A stretch of DNA of 64,000 nt from Caulobacter sp. (GTDB lineage Bacteria > Pseudomonadota > Alphaproteobacteria > Caulobacterales > Caulobacteraceae), in contig JAIOXZ010000010.1 of NCBI GenBank assembly GCA_021741355.1, forward strand, positions 42,243 through 106,242, read 5' to 3'. The notes below the pieces were generated by a model. The model saw only the letters and a program-made list of their open reading frames with translations, was not told the origin of the DNA and did no database searches. The position numbers and the translations under genes are program-made. Position 1 is the stretch's first letter. Each line of letters opens with the position of its first letter. Shown here piece by piece: positions 1 through 9,300 of the stretch.

Positions 1-1289
1 GGTGACCATGCGGGGTCCGAGCCGGACCCCTGGTACGGCGCCGGCCGCAGAATCCGGCCGGTGATGTCTACAGTCCACAAACGCGGCGCGCCGCCAGGAG
101 TTTCCCGGAAGAACATCAGGACCCGGCCGTTGGGGGCCCAGGTGGGACCTTCGTCGAGATAGCTGGAGGTCAGGATCCGCTCGTCGGAGCCGTCCGGGCG
201 CATGACGCCGATGTGGAACTGGCCACCGGCCTGTTTGGTGAAGGCGATGAAATCGCCGTTCGGGCTCCAGACCGGGGTCATGTAGCGGCCGGAGCCGTAC
301 GAAATGCGCCGCGCGCCGCTGCCGTTGGCGTCCATCACATAGAGTTGCGGGCTGCCGCCGCGGTCGGAGTTGAACACGATCCGGACGCCGTCCGGCGAGA
401 AGCTCGGCGAGGTGTCGATGCCGGGGTCGGAGGTCAGCTTGACCTGCGACCGGGTCGCCAGGTTCATCAGCCAGATGTCGCTGTTGCCGCCCCGCTCGAC
501 CGAAAAGGCCACGCGGTTGCCGTCCGGCGAAAAGCGCGGCGCGAAGACCATGCCGGGGAAGCGGCCGAGCGTCTCGGACCGCGCCGTCTCGATATTGAAC
601 AGATAGATGCTGGAGCCGGTCGGCCGCAGCGCCATGTAGGTGATTTCCTGGCTGGTCGGCGAGAAGCGCGGGGTCATCACCACATAGCTGCCGTCAGTCA
701 GGCTGGACGGGTTGGCCCCGTCCTGGTCCATGATCATCAGCCGCTTGACGCGATTGCCGCGCGGGCCGCTCTCGGCGACGAACACGACGCGGGTGTCGAA
801 ATAGCCTTTCTCGCCGGTCAACCGCTCATAGATCAGGTCGCTGATCTTGTGCGCCACCCGCCGCCAGTTCTCCGGCGTCGAGGTGAAGGTCTGGCCGGTC
901 AGCTGCTCGCCGGTGAACACGTCCCACAGACGGAAGTCGACGCGCAGCTTGCCGTCGGCCTCGACGGTGATCGCGCCGTTGACCAGCGCCTGGGCGTTGA
1001 TCGCCTTCCAGCCGGCGAAGTCGGGCTGGATGCCGATGTCGAGGTTGCGCTCGGGGAAGGCGGCGCCGTCGATTGGGGCGAACAGGCCGGACCGCTCGAG
1101 GTTGCCGGTGATGACCTGCGCCATCTCCGCGCCGCGGCCCACTCCGGTGAACCCGGGCACGGCGATGGGCATCGGCCGGACGTCGCCCTGGTTGACGTCG
1201 ATCTCGATATCCGCCCGCGCGAGGCCGGGCAGGGCCGTGGTCGCCACAAGCAGGGCGAAGAGGGCGGCGAAGACAGCTTTGAGGGTCAT
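1..1289 (-). CDS. tolB: Tol-Pal system beta-propeller protein TolB (C-terminal end cut by window edge)
   Basis: Periplasmic TolB, partner of Pal and TolA in the trans-envelope complex that draws in the outer membrane during division. Reading leftwards from the ATG at 1289 gives 429 codons without a stop. The N-terminus is a signal peptide ([14 protein letters not shown]...ARA), followed by the TolB N-domain and WD40-like repeats with recurrent 'SPDG' and 'W(S/A)P(N/D)G' motifs. The frame is still open at base 1 in 'SDPAWSP', which normally lies a few residues before the TolB stop, so almost the whole gene is present. It starts 13 bp after tolA, as last visible gene of the operon. pal would be expected beyond the left edge. 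Confidence 0.95.
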   Translation of the reverse strand, partial: MTLKAVFAALFALLVATTALPGLARADIEIDVNQGDVRPMPIAVPGFTGVGRGAEMAQVITGNLERSGLFAPIDGAAFPERNLDIGIQPDFAGWKAINAQALVNGAITVEADGKLRVDFRLWDVFTGEQLTGQTFTSTPENWRRVAHKISDLIYERLTGEKGYFDTRVVFVAESGPRGNRVKRLMIMDQDGANPSSLTDGSYVVMTPRFSPTSQEITYMALRPTGSSIYLFNIETARSETLGRFPGMVFAPRFSPDGNRVAFSVERGGNSDIWLMNLATRSQVKLTSDPGIDTSPSFSPDGVRIVFNSDRGGSPQLYVMDANGSGARRISYGSGRYMTPVWSPNGDFIAFTKQAGGQFHIGVMRPDGSDERILTSSYLDEGPTWAPNGRVLMFFRETPGGAPRLWTVDITGRILRPAPYQGSGSDPAWS

Positions 1290-1302
1290 CGAGGCTCTCC
1301 GG

Positions 1303-2085
1303 TCAGCGGCTGGCGCAGACCTGGTTGGCGTTGAAATTGACAGTGATCTTCTCACCGTAGAGTTCCGGCGGGAAATTAGGGAAGGGTTCTGTCATTCGTA
1401 TGGCGCGAATGGCGGCGTCCGATCCGGCGCGGGTCAGCGACCCGACCGGGGCGCCGGAGCCGGACGAGGTCGGGTCGGCCAGCAGCCGCCCGTTCGACGA
1501 GACGATGAAGCTGACCTTGATGTTCACGTCGGCCCCGCCCTCGACGAGGCAGTTGGGCGTCCAGCGACGGCCCAGATCGCTGCCGAGCGTCAGCAGATAG
1601 CCCTTGGCCCCGGCCGAGGGGCCTGCGCTCGTGCCGACGGCCAGTGTGCGGTCCTTCTTGCCGGTCCCGCCGCCGCCGCCGGGCTGGGTCCTTGGCGGGC
1701 GGCGTGATCCCTGGACGTCGGCCAGCAGGCGGTCGAAGTCGAGATCGGCCTTGGGCTTCGCCGAGGGCGAAGGCGCCGGCTTCGGCGGGGTCTTGGTCGG
1801 GGGCGTGGGTTTGACGTCGGGCAGTGGCGGCGCGACCGGTTCAGGCTCGGGCAGCGGCTCCGGCAGGATCTCGCCCGCGGACACCTCTTCCACATCGCCC
1901 TGTTCAGCGTCGCGGGCCTGCGGCGGGCCTTCGCTGACGATGGTGATCGGCACGCCGCCGCCCATCGATTCCGGCTTCTTGAAATACATCCCGAGGATCA
2001 GCACCAGCACCGCCGCACCGACATGCAGCACCAGCGACGCGAGGAGCGCCGGTGAGAGGTTGGTGGTGGTGCTGCGCCGGGCCAT
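1303..2085 (-). CDS. tolA: TolA-like energy-transducing envelope protein
   Basis: Inner-membrane-anchored linker that passes proton-motive energy from TolQR to TolB/Pal. The 260 residues show a single N-terminal membrane segment (about 12-34, [21 protein letters not shown]), a long Pro/Glu/Lys-rich periplasmic stretch (about 70-115), a short Gly run, and a C-terminal domain (about 165-260) of the TonB/TolA type with '[23 protein letters not shown]' features. It is shorter than E. coli TolA (421 aa) and lacks the long Ala/Lys helix, as is common in alphaproteobacteria. Position between tolR and tolB fixes the assignment; sequence alone would say TonB-family protein. Confidence 0.88.
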   Translation of the reverse strand: MARRSTTTNLSPALLASLVLHVGAAVLVLILGMYFKKPESMGGGVPITIVSEGPPQARDAEQGDVEEVSAGEILPEPLPEPEPVAPPLPDVKPTPPTKTPPKPAPSPSAKPKADLDFDRLLADVQGSRRPPRTQPGGGGGTGKKDRTLAVGTSAGPSAGAKGYLLTLGSDLGRRWTPNCLVEGGADVNIKVSFIVSSNGRLLADPTSSGSGAPVGSLTRAGSDAAIRAIRMTEPFPNFPPELYGEKITVNFNANQVCASR

Positions 2086-2123
2086 CCGCGATCAGGTCCG
2101 GCCTGGGGAGGAGGGGCTCCGCA

Positions 2124-2624
2124 TCATTCCGCCGGAGGTTCTGACGGGGCGGCGGTGGTCGCGCCCGAACTCGGACCGCCTGTATCGGTGATCAGGTTGA
2201 TCTTGCTGAACCCGCCGGTCGACAGCGCCGCCATCACCCGGGCGACCACCTCGTAGGAGGCCTTGCCATCGGCGCGGACATAGATCGGCTTGTCGTAGCC
2301 GCCGCTGGCCATGGCCTCGAGGCGCGGCTTGAGGCCGGCGAACGGGATCGGCGTCTCGCCGACATAGAGCGCGCCGTCGGCCTTGATCGTCAGGGTGATC
2401 GGCTCGGACTGGTCCTGCATCGCGCCGGCCTCGGTCTTGGGCAGCTCGATGGCAACCCCGCTGGTCAGCAGCGGGGCGCTGATCATGAAGATGATCAGCA
2501 GCACCAGCATCACGTCGACCAGCGGCGTGACGTTGATCTCGCTCAGCGCGCCGCGTCGGCCACGTCCCCTTCGGGAACGGCGCTTGCCGACGGCGCCGAA
2601 GGCGTCGTTCGCGGACAGGGCCAT
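2124..2624 (-). CDS. tolR: Tol-Pal system protein TolR (ExbD/TolR family)
   Basis: Component of the TolQR proton channel that powers TolA. The protein is 166 aa with a basic cytoplasmic N-terminus, one membrane helix at about 33-55 that contains the conserved proton-relay aspartate (Asp37 in '[10 protein letters not shown]'), and a periplasmic ExbD/TolR domain ('[20 protein letters not shown]' region). The tail (about 145-166, Ser/Ala/Pro-rich) is low complexity and longer than usual. It starts 3 bp after tolQ, so the two are almost certainly co-translated. Confidence 0.95.
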   Translation of the reverse strand: MALSANDAFGAVGKRRSRRGRGRRGALSEINVTPLVDVMLVLLIIFMISAPLLTSGVAIELPKTEAGAMQDQSEPITLTIKADGALYVGETPIPFAGLKPRLEAMASGGYDKPIYVRADGKASYEVVARVMAALSTGGFSKINLITDTGGPSSGATTAAPSEPPAE

Positions 2625-2627
2625 GGC

Positions 2628-3326
<699 letters not shown>

Positions 3327-3408
3327 ACGGTCGCATCCCCCGAAGGCTTGTCTGGCCGCAATCCACCGCGCGGCTTTGGTAAAACTATGGCGCAGGCCTT
3401 AACGGCCC

Positions 3409-3879
3409 TTAACCCTCATCCTTGCAAAACCAGGGCCGCAGCGCATCCACAAGTCCTGCGGGCGGTTTGCGCGGCTTTCCGTCGAGACTGATGCAGGCGG
3501 CGGACACCTGCGCGGTCGCGATCAGATCGTCGCCACGCATGATCCGCTGGGCGACGAACAGGCGCGGCCCCTTCACCTGGTCATAGGTCGTGATCACCTG
3601 CAGGGCGTCGTCGATCTTCGCCGGCCGCCTGAAGTCGATCTCCATCCGCGTGACCACGAACGCCGCCGGATCATGCCGCTCCAGCAGGTCGGTGTGCGAC
3701 ACCCCCGCCAGCCGCAGAAAGTCGCTCCGGCCCCGCTCGAAATAGCGCACGTAGTTGGCGTGATAGACCACCCCGGTGAAGTCGGTGTCCTCGTAATAGA
3801 CGCGCACCGGCAGGATATGCTCCCGGCCTTCAAAGCGGCCTGCGGTCGGGGCGTCGGGCGTCGGGGTGGCGGAGGTCAC
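3409..3879 (-). CDS. ybgC: YbgC/FadM-type acyl-CoA thioesterase of the Tol-Pal operon
   Basis: Hot-dog-fold thioesterase acting on acyl-CoA (or acyl-ACP) in the cytoplasm, classically the first gene of tol-pal operons. The 156-aa protein has the family signature 'VYYEDTDFTGVVYHANYVRYFERGR' at about 26-50, with the catalytic Asp in 'EDTDF'. The first 15 or so residues (Thr/Pro/Ala-rich) precede the fold and may be unstructured. Same strand and order as tolQRAB. Its stop codon overlaps a TTAA element in the gap before tolQ. Confidence 0.95.
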   Translation of the reverse strand: MTSATPTPDAPTAGRFEGREHILPVRVYYEDTDFTGVVYHANYVRYFERGRSDFLRLAGVSHTDLLERHDPAAFVVTRMEIDFRRPAKIDDALQVITTYDQVKGPRLFVAQRIMRGDDLIATAQVSAACISLDGKPRKPPAGLVDALRPWFCKDEG

Positions 3880-3889
3880 GCTGCGTCCT

Positions 3890-3930
3890 TCGACACGCGC
3901 CTTTCAGGCGCTGCTCAGGATACCGTTGGT
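3890..3930. repeat. Degenerate half-copy of the 120-bp dispersed inverted repeat
   Basis: The segment 'gcgtccttcgacacgcgcc' followed by 'gctgctcaggat' matches the left arm of the dispersed element found complete at 7699, 14601, 31909 and 40528, but with substitutions and no right arm. It is probably a decayed remnant. Confidence 0.5.
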
Positions 3931-4020
3931 AGTGGATTGCGCGAGCGGCGTCATCCCGGCCCGGCCGCATCGGAACCCGCGTCACCGTCAACGGTTGGGT
4001 CTGTGACCGGAGATTCGTCC

Positions 4021-4473
4021 ATGACCGCCTCACCCCCGCCCGCTTCCCCCAAGGTGGTTCTGATCGTCGAAGATCAGCTCCTCGTCGCCATGGCGCTGAA
4101 GGAGGAACTCGAGGAGCGGGGGTATCGCGTGCTCGATCTGGCGGTGCGTCATCAGGAGGCCCTGGCCCTGGCGCGCGCCACCCCTGTGGATCTGGCGCTG
4201 GTCAATATTGATCTCGCCGGCGATGACGACGGCTCCGCGCTCGCCTGGGACCTCAAGGCGATAGGCGTTCCGGTGATCTTCATCAGCGGGCAGGAAAACC
4301 GGGTCGAACAGGTCCGCGAGGCGGCGATCGCCTCCATGCCCAAACCCTACAACGCGTTCGATCTGGTGGAAGCAGTCGGCTACGTCTTCCGGCAACTGGC
4401 CGGCGGCCCTCCCGAGCCCGTCCCGCCGAAACTGAATGTGTTCGCGCTCAGGACGGCCACGCCCGCGGCCTGA
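4021..4473 (+). CDS. Single-domain response-regulator-like protein with Asn at the phospho-acceptor position
   Basis: A 150-aa CheY-like receiver domain with no output domain. The acidic pocket is present (Glu-Asp in 'LIVEDQ', about 17-18), as are the conserved Ser ('VIFISGQ') and Lys ('SMPKPY'). The phospho-acceptor loop, however, reads 'LALVNIDLAG' where the family has 'LALVDINLGG': Asn62 replaces the Asp, and an Asp sits two residues later. It may therefore be a pseudo-receiver that binds partners without phosphorylation. Start chosen at ATG 4021; GTG 4003 is also possible. It is convergent with ruvB (7 bp apart) and has no visible kinase partner nearby. Confidence 0.8.
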   Translation: MTASPPPASPKVVLIVEDQLLVAMALKEELEERGYRVLDLAVRHQEALALARATPVDLALVNIDLAGDDDGSALAWDLKAIGVPVIFISGQENRVEQVREAAIASMPKPYNAFDLVEAVGYVFRQLAGGPPEPVPPKLNVFALRTATPAA

Positions 4474-4480
4474 GCCCTGG

Positions 4481-5515
4481 TCAGCCCTCGTCGAACAATC
4501 CTGGCGCGGCCTTCGGCGCCGGCGGCTCCTTGAGTCCCAGATGCAGATACGCCTTCCCGCAGGCGACCCGGCCGCGCGGCGTGCGCTGGATGAAGCCCTG
4601 CTGCAGCAGGAAGGGCTCGATCACGTCCTCGACCGCGTCCCGCGCCTCGGCGATGGCGTAGGCGAGGGTCTCAACCCCGGCCGGGCCGCCGCCGTAGTTT
4701 TCGATCAGGGCGCGCATGTAGCGGCGGTCGAGGCTGTCGAGGCCCGCTTCGTCCACCTCCAGCCGCGCCAGCGCCCGGGCGGCGTGGCCCTTGTCGATCA
4801 GCGGCGCGCCATCGGCGGCGGCGAAGTCGCGCACTCGCCGCAACAGTCGGCCGGCGACCCGCGGCGTGCCCCGCGCCCGGGCGGCGATCTCGCCGGCGCC
4901 GTCCTCGCTGAGCGGCGCGCCCATCTTGCGGGCGGCGCCCAGCAGCACCCGCTGCAGCTCGGCCGGTGTGTAGAACTCCAGCCGCAGCGGAATGCCGAAC
5001 CGGTCGCGCAGCGGCGTCGCCAGCAGGCCCGCCCGGGTCGTCGCCGCCACCAGGGTGAAGGGCGCCAGATCGATGCGGATCGAGCGCGCCGACGGCCCCT
5101 CGCCGATGATCAGGTCGAGGACATGATCCTCCATCGCCGGATAGAGGATCTCCTCCACATTGGCCGGCAGGCGGTGGATCTCGTCGATGAACAGCACATC
5201 GCGCGGTTCGAGGTTGGTCAGGATGGCGGCCAGGTCCCCGGCCTTGGCCAGCACAGGCCCGCTGGTGGCGCGAAAACCGACGCCCAGTTCGCGGGCCACG
5301 ATCTGCGCCAGCGTCGTCTTGCCCAGCCCCGGCGGCCCGAACAGCAGCACGTGATCGAGCGCCTCGTTGCGGTCCCGTGCGGCGTCGATGAACACCTTCA
5401 GATTGGCCTTGGTCTGCTCCTGCCCGACGAACTCGGCGAGCGTCTGCGGGCGCAGGGCCTTGTCGGTGGCTTCGAACGGGGCGGCGTCCGCCGAGATGAT
5501 CCGGTCGTCGGTCAT
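4481..5515 (-). CDS. ruvB: Holliday junction branch-migration ATPase RuvB
   Basis: Hexameric AAA+ motor that drives branch migration together with RuvA. The 344-aa protein has Walker A '[14 protein letters not shown]', Walker B '[11 protein letters not shown]', sensor '[11 protein letters not shown]' and the arginine finger region 'PLRDRFGI', then the RuvB winged-helix C-terminus ('PRGR'). It is last in ruvC-ruvA-ruvB. A 181-bp spacer filled by an inverted repeat separates it from ruvA, whereas these genes usually lie close together. The LexA box upstream of ruvC suggests SOS control of the set. Confidence 0.98.
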   Translation of the reverse strand: MTDDRIISADAAPFEATDKALRPQTLAEFVGQEQTKANLKVFIDAARDRNEALDHVLLFGPPGLGKTTLAQIVARELGVGFRATSGPVLAKAGDLAAILTNLEPRDVLFIDEIHRLPANVEEILYPAMEDHVLDLIIGEGPSARSIRIDLAPFTLVAATTRAGLLATPLRDRFGIPLRLEFYTPAELQRVLLGAARKMGAPLSEDGAGEIAARARGTPRVAGRLLRRVRDFAAADGAPLIDKGHAARALARLEVDEAGLDSLDRRYMRALIENYGGGPAGVETLAYAIAEARDAVEDVIEPFLLQQGFIQRTPRGRVACGKAYLHLGLKEPPAPKAAPGLFDEG

Positions 5516-5522
5516 GGTGTGA

Positions 5523-5693
5523 CCTTCCCCCTTCCCCCTCGATGGGGGAAGGGCCGGGGATGGGGGTGATCCGACGCTGGTGATTGGCCGCAGTCCAGTT
5601 CATGGCCCATCACGTGGACTGCGTCTTCTCCGGCCTGCGGGGCGCACCCCCAACCCAACCCTTCCCCCATCAAGGGGGAAGGGCTCTTCAGCG
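5523..5693. repeat. G/C-tract inverted repeat in the ruvA-ruvB spacer
   Basis: The two ends carry near-identical hairpins ('cttccccctcgatgggggaag' type at 5530-5551 and 'cttcccccatcaagggggaag' at 5671-5691) in mirror arrangement around about 120 bp of unrelated sequence. The same family recurs at 19173-19334 and inside imuB at 51637-51786. The unit fills almost the whole spacer between two genes that belong to one operon. Confidence 0.75.
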
Positions 5694-5696
5694 CCC

Positions 5697-6314
5697 TCAC
5701 CGCCCGATCTCCCGCAGCGCTGCTTTCACCAGCGCGCCGACGTCCGCCTCATCGCCAAGCTGGCCCATGGCATGCTCGACCGCGCGCCGCCCGACAGGCT
5801 CGGCGATGCCCAGGCCCATCAGGGCGGCGACGGCCTCGCCGGTGGCGCTCACCTTGTGAACCCTCGGCGTCTCGCCGGCGGCGGGCGCGCCGCTACTGAC
5901 CAGTCCGTCGCCGAGCGGCTTGCCCTTGAGTTCCAGCACGATGCGCTGCGCCAGCTTGGGGCCGACGCCGTTGGCCCGGGCGACCAGCGCCTGGTCGCCA
6001 CGCTGCACCGCCCCGGCCAGGTCGGCCGGCGGCAGCACGTCCAGCACCGCCATCGCCGCCTTGGGCCCGACACCCTGGATCGCCTGCAGCAGCACAAAGA
6101 CGCTGCGCTCCTCGCGGGTGGAGAAGCCATAGAGGCGCGGCCCCTGGGCCTCGCTCCACTGGTGTTCGACATGGACCACCGTCTCGTCGCCGATGGCCGG
6201 CAGCCGCCCAAGCGTCCGCGACCCGCAACGCACGACATAGCCGACCCCGCCGACGTCGATCAGCGCCTCTTCCTCGCCGATCTCGGCGACGATCCCGCGC
6301 AGCCGGCCGATCAT
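5697..6314 (-). CDS. ruvA: Holliday junction-binding protein RuvA
   Basis: Tetrameric DNA-junction binding subunit of the RuvAB branch-migration complex. Start at ATG 6314 ('[28 protein letters not shown]') gives 205 aa, the family's usual size. The OB-fold N-domain (1-65), the tandem helix-hairpin-helix region ('[20 protein letters not shown]', '[22 protein letters not shown]') and the RuvB-binding C-domain ('[14 protein letters not shown]...AV') are all present. The first codon overlaps the last four bases of ruvC, and the base immediately upstream of the ATG is the end of a hairpin repeat, so the ribosome site ('agcagg') is repeat-derived. Confidence 0.97.
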   Translation of the reverse strand: MIGRLRGIVAEIGEEEALIDVGGVGYVVRCGSRTLGRLPAIGDETVVHVEHQWSEAQGPRLYGFSTREERSVFVLLQAIQGVGPKAAMAVLDVLPPADLAGAVQRGDQALVARANGVGPKLAQRIVLELKGKPLGDGLVSSGAPAAGETPRVHKVSATGEAVAALMGLGIAEPVGRRAVEHAMGQLGDEADVGALVKAALREIGR

Positions 6315-6886
6315 CCTGCTTCGCTCCTTGCAGAGCTTCGCAGGACAAGTCCTGGTGTGGCCGTCCGCGGATGCAGGGCTTGCCCTCCGAAGCCCTGGCG
6401 AAGGAGGGCGCGGCGATTGTGGGCGTGGGTGATGGCCACGGCGAGGGCGTCGGCGGCGTCCTGTGTCGGCCCGCCGGCGGTCGGCAACAGCCGGGCGATC
6501 ATGAAGGCGATCTGGGTCTTGTCGGCGGCGCCGGTGCCGACGACGCACTTCTTGACCTCGCGGGCGGCGTATTCGGCCACCGTCAGACCCGCCTTCGCCG
6601 GCGCGATCATCGCGGCCGCGCGGGCCTGACCGAGCTTCAGCGTCGACTGCGGGTTGCTGTTGACGAAGGTCTCCTCGACGGCCGCCTCGTGCGGGGCATG
6701 GGCGGCGATCACCGCGCCGATGCCGTCGAACAGGCTCAGCAGCCGCTCGGCCAGCGGGGCCTTGTCATCGGAGGTGATGACCCCGTGCGCGACCCAGGTC
6801 AGGCGCGAACCCTCAACCGCGATCACGCCCCAGCCGGTGCGCCGCAGGCCTGGATCGAGCCCGAGAATCCGAATCGCGTTCATCAT
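6311..6886 (-). CDS. ruvC: Crossover junction endodeoxyribonuclease RuvC with repeat-encoded C-terminal tail
   Basis: Dimeric resolvase that cuts Holliday junctions. Catalytic acidic residues are visible in '[14 protein letters not shown]' (about 6-19), 'AVEETFVN' (about 66-73) and '[14 protein letters not shown]' (about 139-152). The conserved family ends shortly after 'HNRRA'. The last 30 or so residues ('[15 protein letters not shown]...SEAG') are encoded by the hairpin repeat at 6315-6409 and have no role in the fold. ATG 6886 or 6883 are equally plausible starts. Overlaps ruvA by 4 bp. A LexA-type box lies 20 bp upstream. Confidence 0.95.
   Translation of the reverse strand: MMNAIRILGLDPGLRRTGWGVIAVEGSRLTWVAHGVITSDDKAPLAERLLSLFDGIGAVIAAHAPHEAAVEETFVNSNPQSTLKLGQARAAAMIAPAKAGLTVAEYAAREVKKCVVGTGAADKTQIAFMIARLLPTAGGPTQDAADALAVAITHAHNRRALLRQGFGGQALHPRTATPGLVLRSSARSEAG
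6315..6409. repeat. Paired hairpin repeat inside the 3' end of ruvC, abutting the ruvA start
   Basis: Two imperfect palindromes, 6382-6409 (outer stem gccctcc/ggagggc) and 6315-6344 (outer stem cctgc/gcagg). Each has an outer stem, a symmetrical 3-by-3 internal mismatch (GAA against GAA, or TTC against TTC depending on strand), and a short inner stem. Read on the coding strand they are translated in frame as the RuvC tail, and the second ends at the base before the ruvA ATG. Confidence 0.8.
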
Positions 6887-6905
6887 GTGTTCTACCAATG
6901 TGGCC

Positions 6906-6920
6906 GAACCCTGAACGAAC
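6906..6920. promoter_or_regulatory. Putative LexA (SOS) box upstream of ruvC
   Basis: GAAC-N7-GAAC (gaac at 6906-6909 and 6917-6920), which is GTTC-N7-GTTC on the ruvC strand, the established alphaproteobacterial LexA operator. It lies 20-34 bp before the ruvC start, where a bound repressor would block transcription. A second site of identical form precedes imuA in this window. Confidence 0.75.
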
Positions 6921-6936
6921 TGCAAAGACGAACGCG

Positions 6937-7647
6937 TCAGGCGTTCCTCGGCTCGATCTCGAACTCGATGACCTTGTGGTCGGCGCGCAGTTCGGCGGCC
7001 AGGCGGTCGATCGCGCTGCGGTTCAGCGCGCTGACCGTGGCGCCGTGCTCGATGTACTGGCCTTTTTTCAGCAGGCGCTCGCTGAGCGGCGCGGACTTTA
7101 GCCCCAGCGCCTTCAGCCGCTCACGCAGCTCCTCGGCGCCCGGCGCCGCGCCACGGGCGTAGCGGATGGTGACGTCGGCCAGCGACTGCTGCGGCAGCCG
7201 CTGGTCGATCAGCCGGAAGCCGGCCAGCACCAGAAGGGCCAGGACGGTGCCCGTGATCGCCACCTCCCAGAATCCGATTCCGAACAGGATGCCGATGCAG
7301 GAGGTGGTCCAGATCGAGGCCGCGGTGGTCAGGCCGTGAACGTTGAACCCGGAGCGGAAGATCACCCCGCCACCGAGAAACCCGACGCCGGTAAGGATGC
7401 CGTGGGCCATGCGGACAGGATCGATGCGGATCACGTCCGCCGGCGTGCTGGGACCGATCCAGGCCATCTGGTGATTGGCCGCGATCATCAGCAGTGCCGA
7501 GGTCAGGGCCAGCAGGCTGTGGGTGCGAAAGCCCGCCGGCTGACCACGAAAACCGCGTTCAAAGCCGATGCAACCACCCGCCACAAGCGCCCCGAGCAGG
7601 GGAAGAATGTATTGCGGATTCAACGCGGTGTTCAGAAACTGGTCCAT
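6937..7647 (-). CDS. MgtC/SapB family inner-membrane protein
   Basis: A 236-aa protein with the MgtC/SapB membrane core: about five hydrophobic segments in residues 12-165 and the family signatures 'GCIGFERGFRGQPAGFRTH' (about 25-43) and 'GILTGVGFLGGGVIFR' (about 83-98). A soluble ACT-like C-terminal part follows. Members have been linked to growth in low magnesium and to modulating the F-type ATP synthase, but no substrate can be inferred here. Start at ATG 7647. It sits upstream of ruvC on the same strand, 50 bp away, and does not normally belong to the ruv cluster. Confidence 0.9.
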   Translation of the reverse strand: MDQFLNTALNPQYILPLLGALVAGGCIGFERGFRGQPAGFRTHSLLALTSALLMIAANHQMAWIGPSTPADVIRIDPVRMAHGILTGVGFLGGGVIFRSGFNVHGLTTAASIWTTSCIGILFGIGFWEVAITGTVLALLVLAGFRLIDQRLPQQSLADVTIRYARGAAPGAEELRERLKALGLKSAPLSERLLKKGQYIEHGATVSALNRSAIDRLAAELRADHKVIEFEIEPRNA

Positions 7648-7698
7648 CAAAATCCTCCGAACCCGGAACAATGCTCTGATTGGGCGCGGATGCAAATG

Positions 7699-7820
7699 GT
7701 GCGTCCTTCGAGACGCTCGCCTGAGAGCCTCGCTCCTCAGGATGACGGGCCGGGTTTGTTTTCGCCCCTGTTCGTCATGGTGAGGAGCGAGGCCCCAGCC
7801 GAGCGTCTCGAACCACGCAC
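7699..7820. repeat. Dispersed 120-bp inverted repeat, copy A
   Basis: Ends 'gtgcgtccttcgagacgc' and 'gcgtctcgaaccacgcac' form the arms of a long imperfect inverted repeat around 'gctcctcaggatgacg...cgtcatggtgaggagc'. Copies also lie at 14601-14718, 31909-32029 and, in the opposite orientation, 40528-40647. This copy lies between the divergent mgtC-like gene and the first M20 peptidase gene. Confidence 0.9.
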
Positions 7821-7878
7821 CCTTGCGCGGCAAGGGCCGAACGGTGTGAAACTGCGCGCTCAGTCGAGGGAGCGAGTC

Positions 7879-9300
7879 ATGCGGGTTTGGCGGAAGATGA
7901 TGGCGGGCGCGGCCCTGGCGGCGGCGCTGCCCGGACTGGCCGGCGCGCAGCAGGCAGCCCCCCGTCCCGACCAGCTGGCGTTCCGGGCGATCTACAAGGA
8001 GCTGGTGGAGATCAACACCACCCTGTCGGTGGGCAGCTGCACCCTGGCCGCCGAGGCGATGGCCGCGCGGCTCAGGGCGGCGGGCTATCCCGACAAGGAC
8101 CTGCACATCATCGTCGACCCCTCCCGTCCGCGCGAAGGCAACCTGGTCGCGGTGCTGCCGGGTACCGACCCGAAGGCGAAGGCCATCCTGATGCTGGCCC
8201 ACATCGACGTGGTCGAGGCCAACCGCGCCGACTGGACGCGTGATCCCTTCACCCTGGTCGAGGAGGACGGCTGGTTCTTCGCCCGCGGCGCCACTGACGA
8301 CAAGGCCCAGGCCTCGATCTGGGTCGACACCCTGATCCGCTTCAAGCAGGAGGGCTTCAAGCCCCGCCGGACCGTCAAGATGGCGCTGACCTGCGGCGAG
8401 GAAAGCGAAGGCGCGCTGAACGGCGCGGAGCTGCTGGTCACCAAATACCGCGACCTGATCGACGCCGAGTTCGCCCTCAACGAAGGCGCCGGCGGCCTGC
8501 TGGGCGATGACGGCAAGCCGGTTTCGCTGTCCATCCAGTCGGGCGAGAAGGTCTACCAGGACTTCACCCTGACCACGACCAATCCGGGCGGCCACTCGAG
8601 CCGGCCGGTGCCCGACAACGCGATCATCCACCTGGCCGGGGCGCTGGTGCGGATCGGCGCCTACACCTTCCCGGTTCAGTTGAACGAGACGACGCGCGCC
8701 TATTTCACCGCCATGGCGCCGCTGGTCGACGCCGAGACCGGCGCTGCGATGAAGGCGATCGTCGCCGACCCGACGAACGCCGACGCGGCCGCGATCATCG
8801 CCCGCAACCCCACCTGGAACAGCATGCTGCGCACCACCTGCGTCGCCACCATGGCCAACGCGGGTCATGCGCCCAACGCCCTGCCGCAGCGCGCCGAGGC
8901 GAATGTGAACTGCCGCATCTTCCCGGGCGTGCCGGTGGAGTCGGTGCAGGCGCAGCTGACCGCGCTGGCGGCTGATCTCAAGGTCTCGGTGGCCGCGTCC
9001 GCGACCACCCGCCTGACGCCGCCGCCGCCGCCGCTGACGCCCGCGCTGATGAAGCCGATCCGGGTCCAGGCCGACAAGCTGTGGCCCGGCGTGCCGATCG
9101 TGCCGTTCCAGTCGACCGGCGCCACCGACGGCAAATATCTCAACAGCTACGGGATCCCGACGTACGGCCTGACCGGCATCTTCTCCGGCAACGAGAACAG
9201 CGGAGCCCACGGGCTGAACGAGCGGGTGCGGGTCAAGTCGCTCTATGACGCCCGCGGCTTCCTCTACGGCCTGATGAAAACCTACGCCTCGGCAAAGTGA
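7879..9300 (+). CDS. Secreted M20 family metallopeptidase (first of a tandem pair)
   Basis: Zinc-dependent peptidase of the M20/M28 clan, probably periplasmic: the 473-aa product begins with a signal peptide (residues 1-23, ending AGA-QQ). The di-metal ligands are visible as 'LAHIDVVEA' (His, Asp), 'GATDDKAQ' (bridging Asp), 'CGEESEG' (catalytic and metal Glu), 'LNEGAGG' (Glu) and 'AHGLNERV' (His). The dimerisation domain lies between about 225 and 340. Start at ATG 7879, after repeat copy A. The stop overlaps the GTG start of the next gene (GTGA), so the two are translationally coupled. Substrate unknown. Confidence 0.92.
   Translation: MRVWRKMMAGAALAAALPGLAGAQQAAPRPDQLAFRAIYKELVEINTTLSVGSCTLAAEAMAARLRAAGYPDKDLHIIVDPSRPREGNLVAVLPGTDPKAKAILMLAHIDVVEANRADWTRDPFTLVEEDGWFFARGATDDKAQASIWVDTLIRFKQEGFKPRRTVKMALTCGEESEGALNGAELLVTKYRDLIDAEFALNEGAGGLLGDDGKPVSLSIQSGEKVYQDFTLTTTNPGGHSSRPVPDNAIIHLAGALVRIGAYTFPVQLNETTRAYFTAMAPLVDAETGAAMKAIVADPTNADAAAIIARNPTWNSMLRTTCVATMANAGHAPNALPQRAEANVNCRIFPGVPVESVQAQLTALAADLKVSVAASATTRLTPPPPPLTPALMKPIRVQADKLWPGVPIVPFQSTGATDGKYLNSYGIPTYGLTGIFSGNENSGAHGLNERVRVKSLYDARGFLYGLMKTYASAK

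Noticed and set aside
6937..9210. A 757-codon open frame on the minus strand across the M20 gene and mgtC-like gene
   Set aside because: Only its last 236 codons (7647-6937) encode MgtC/SapB. The rest is the antisense shadow of the first M20 peptidase, with His/Gln/Arg/Gly-rich pseudo-sequence.
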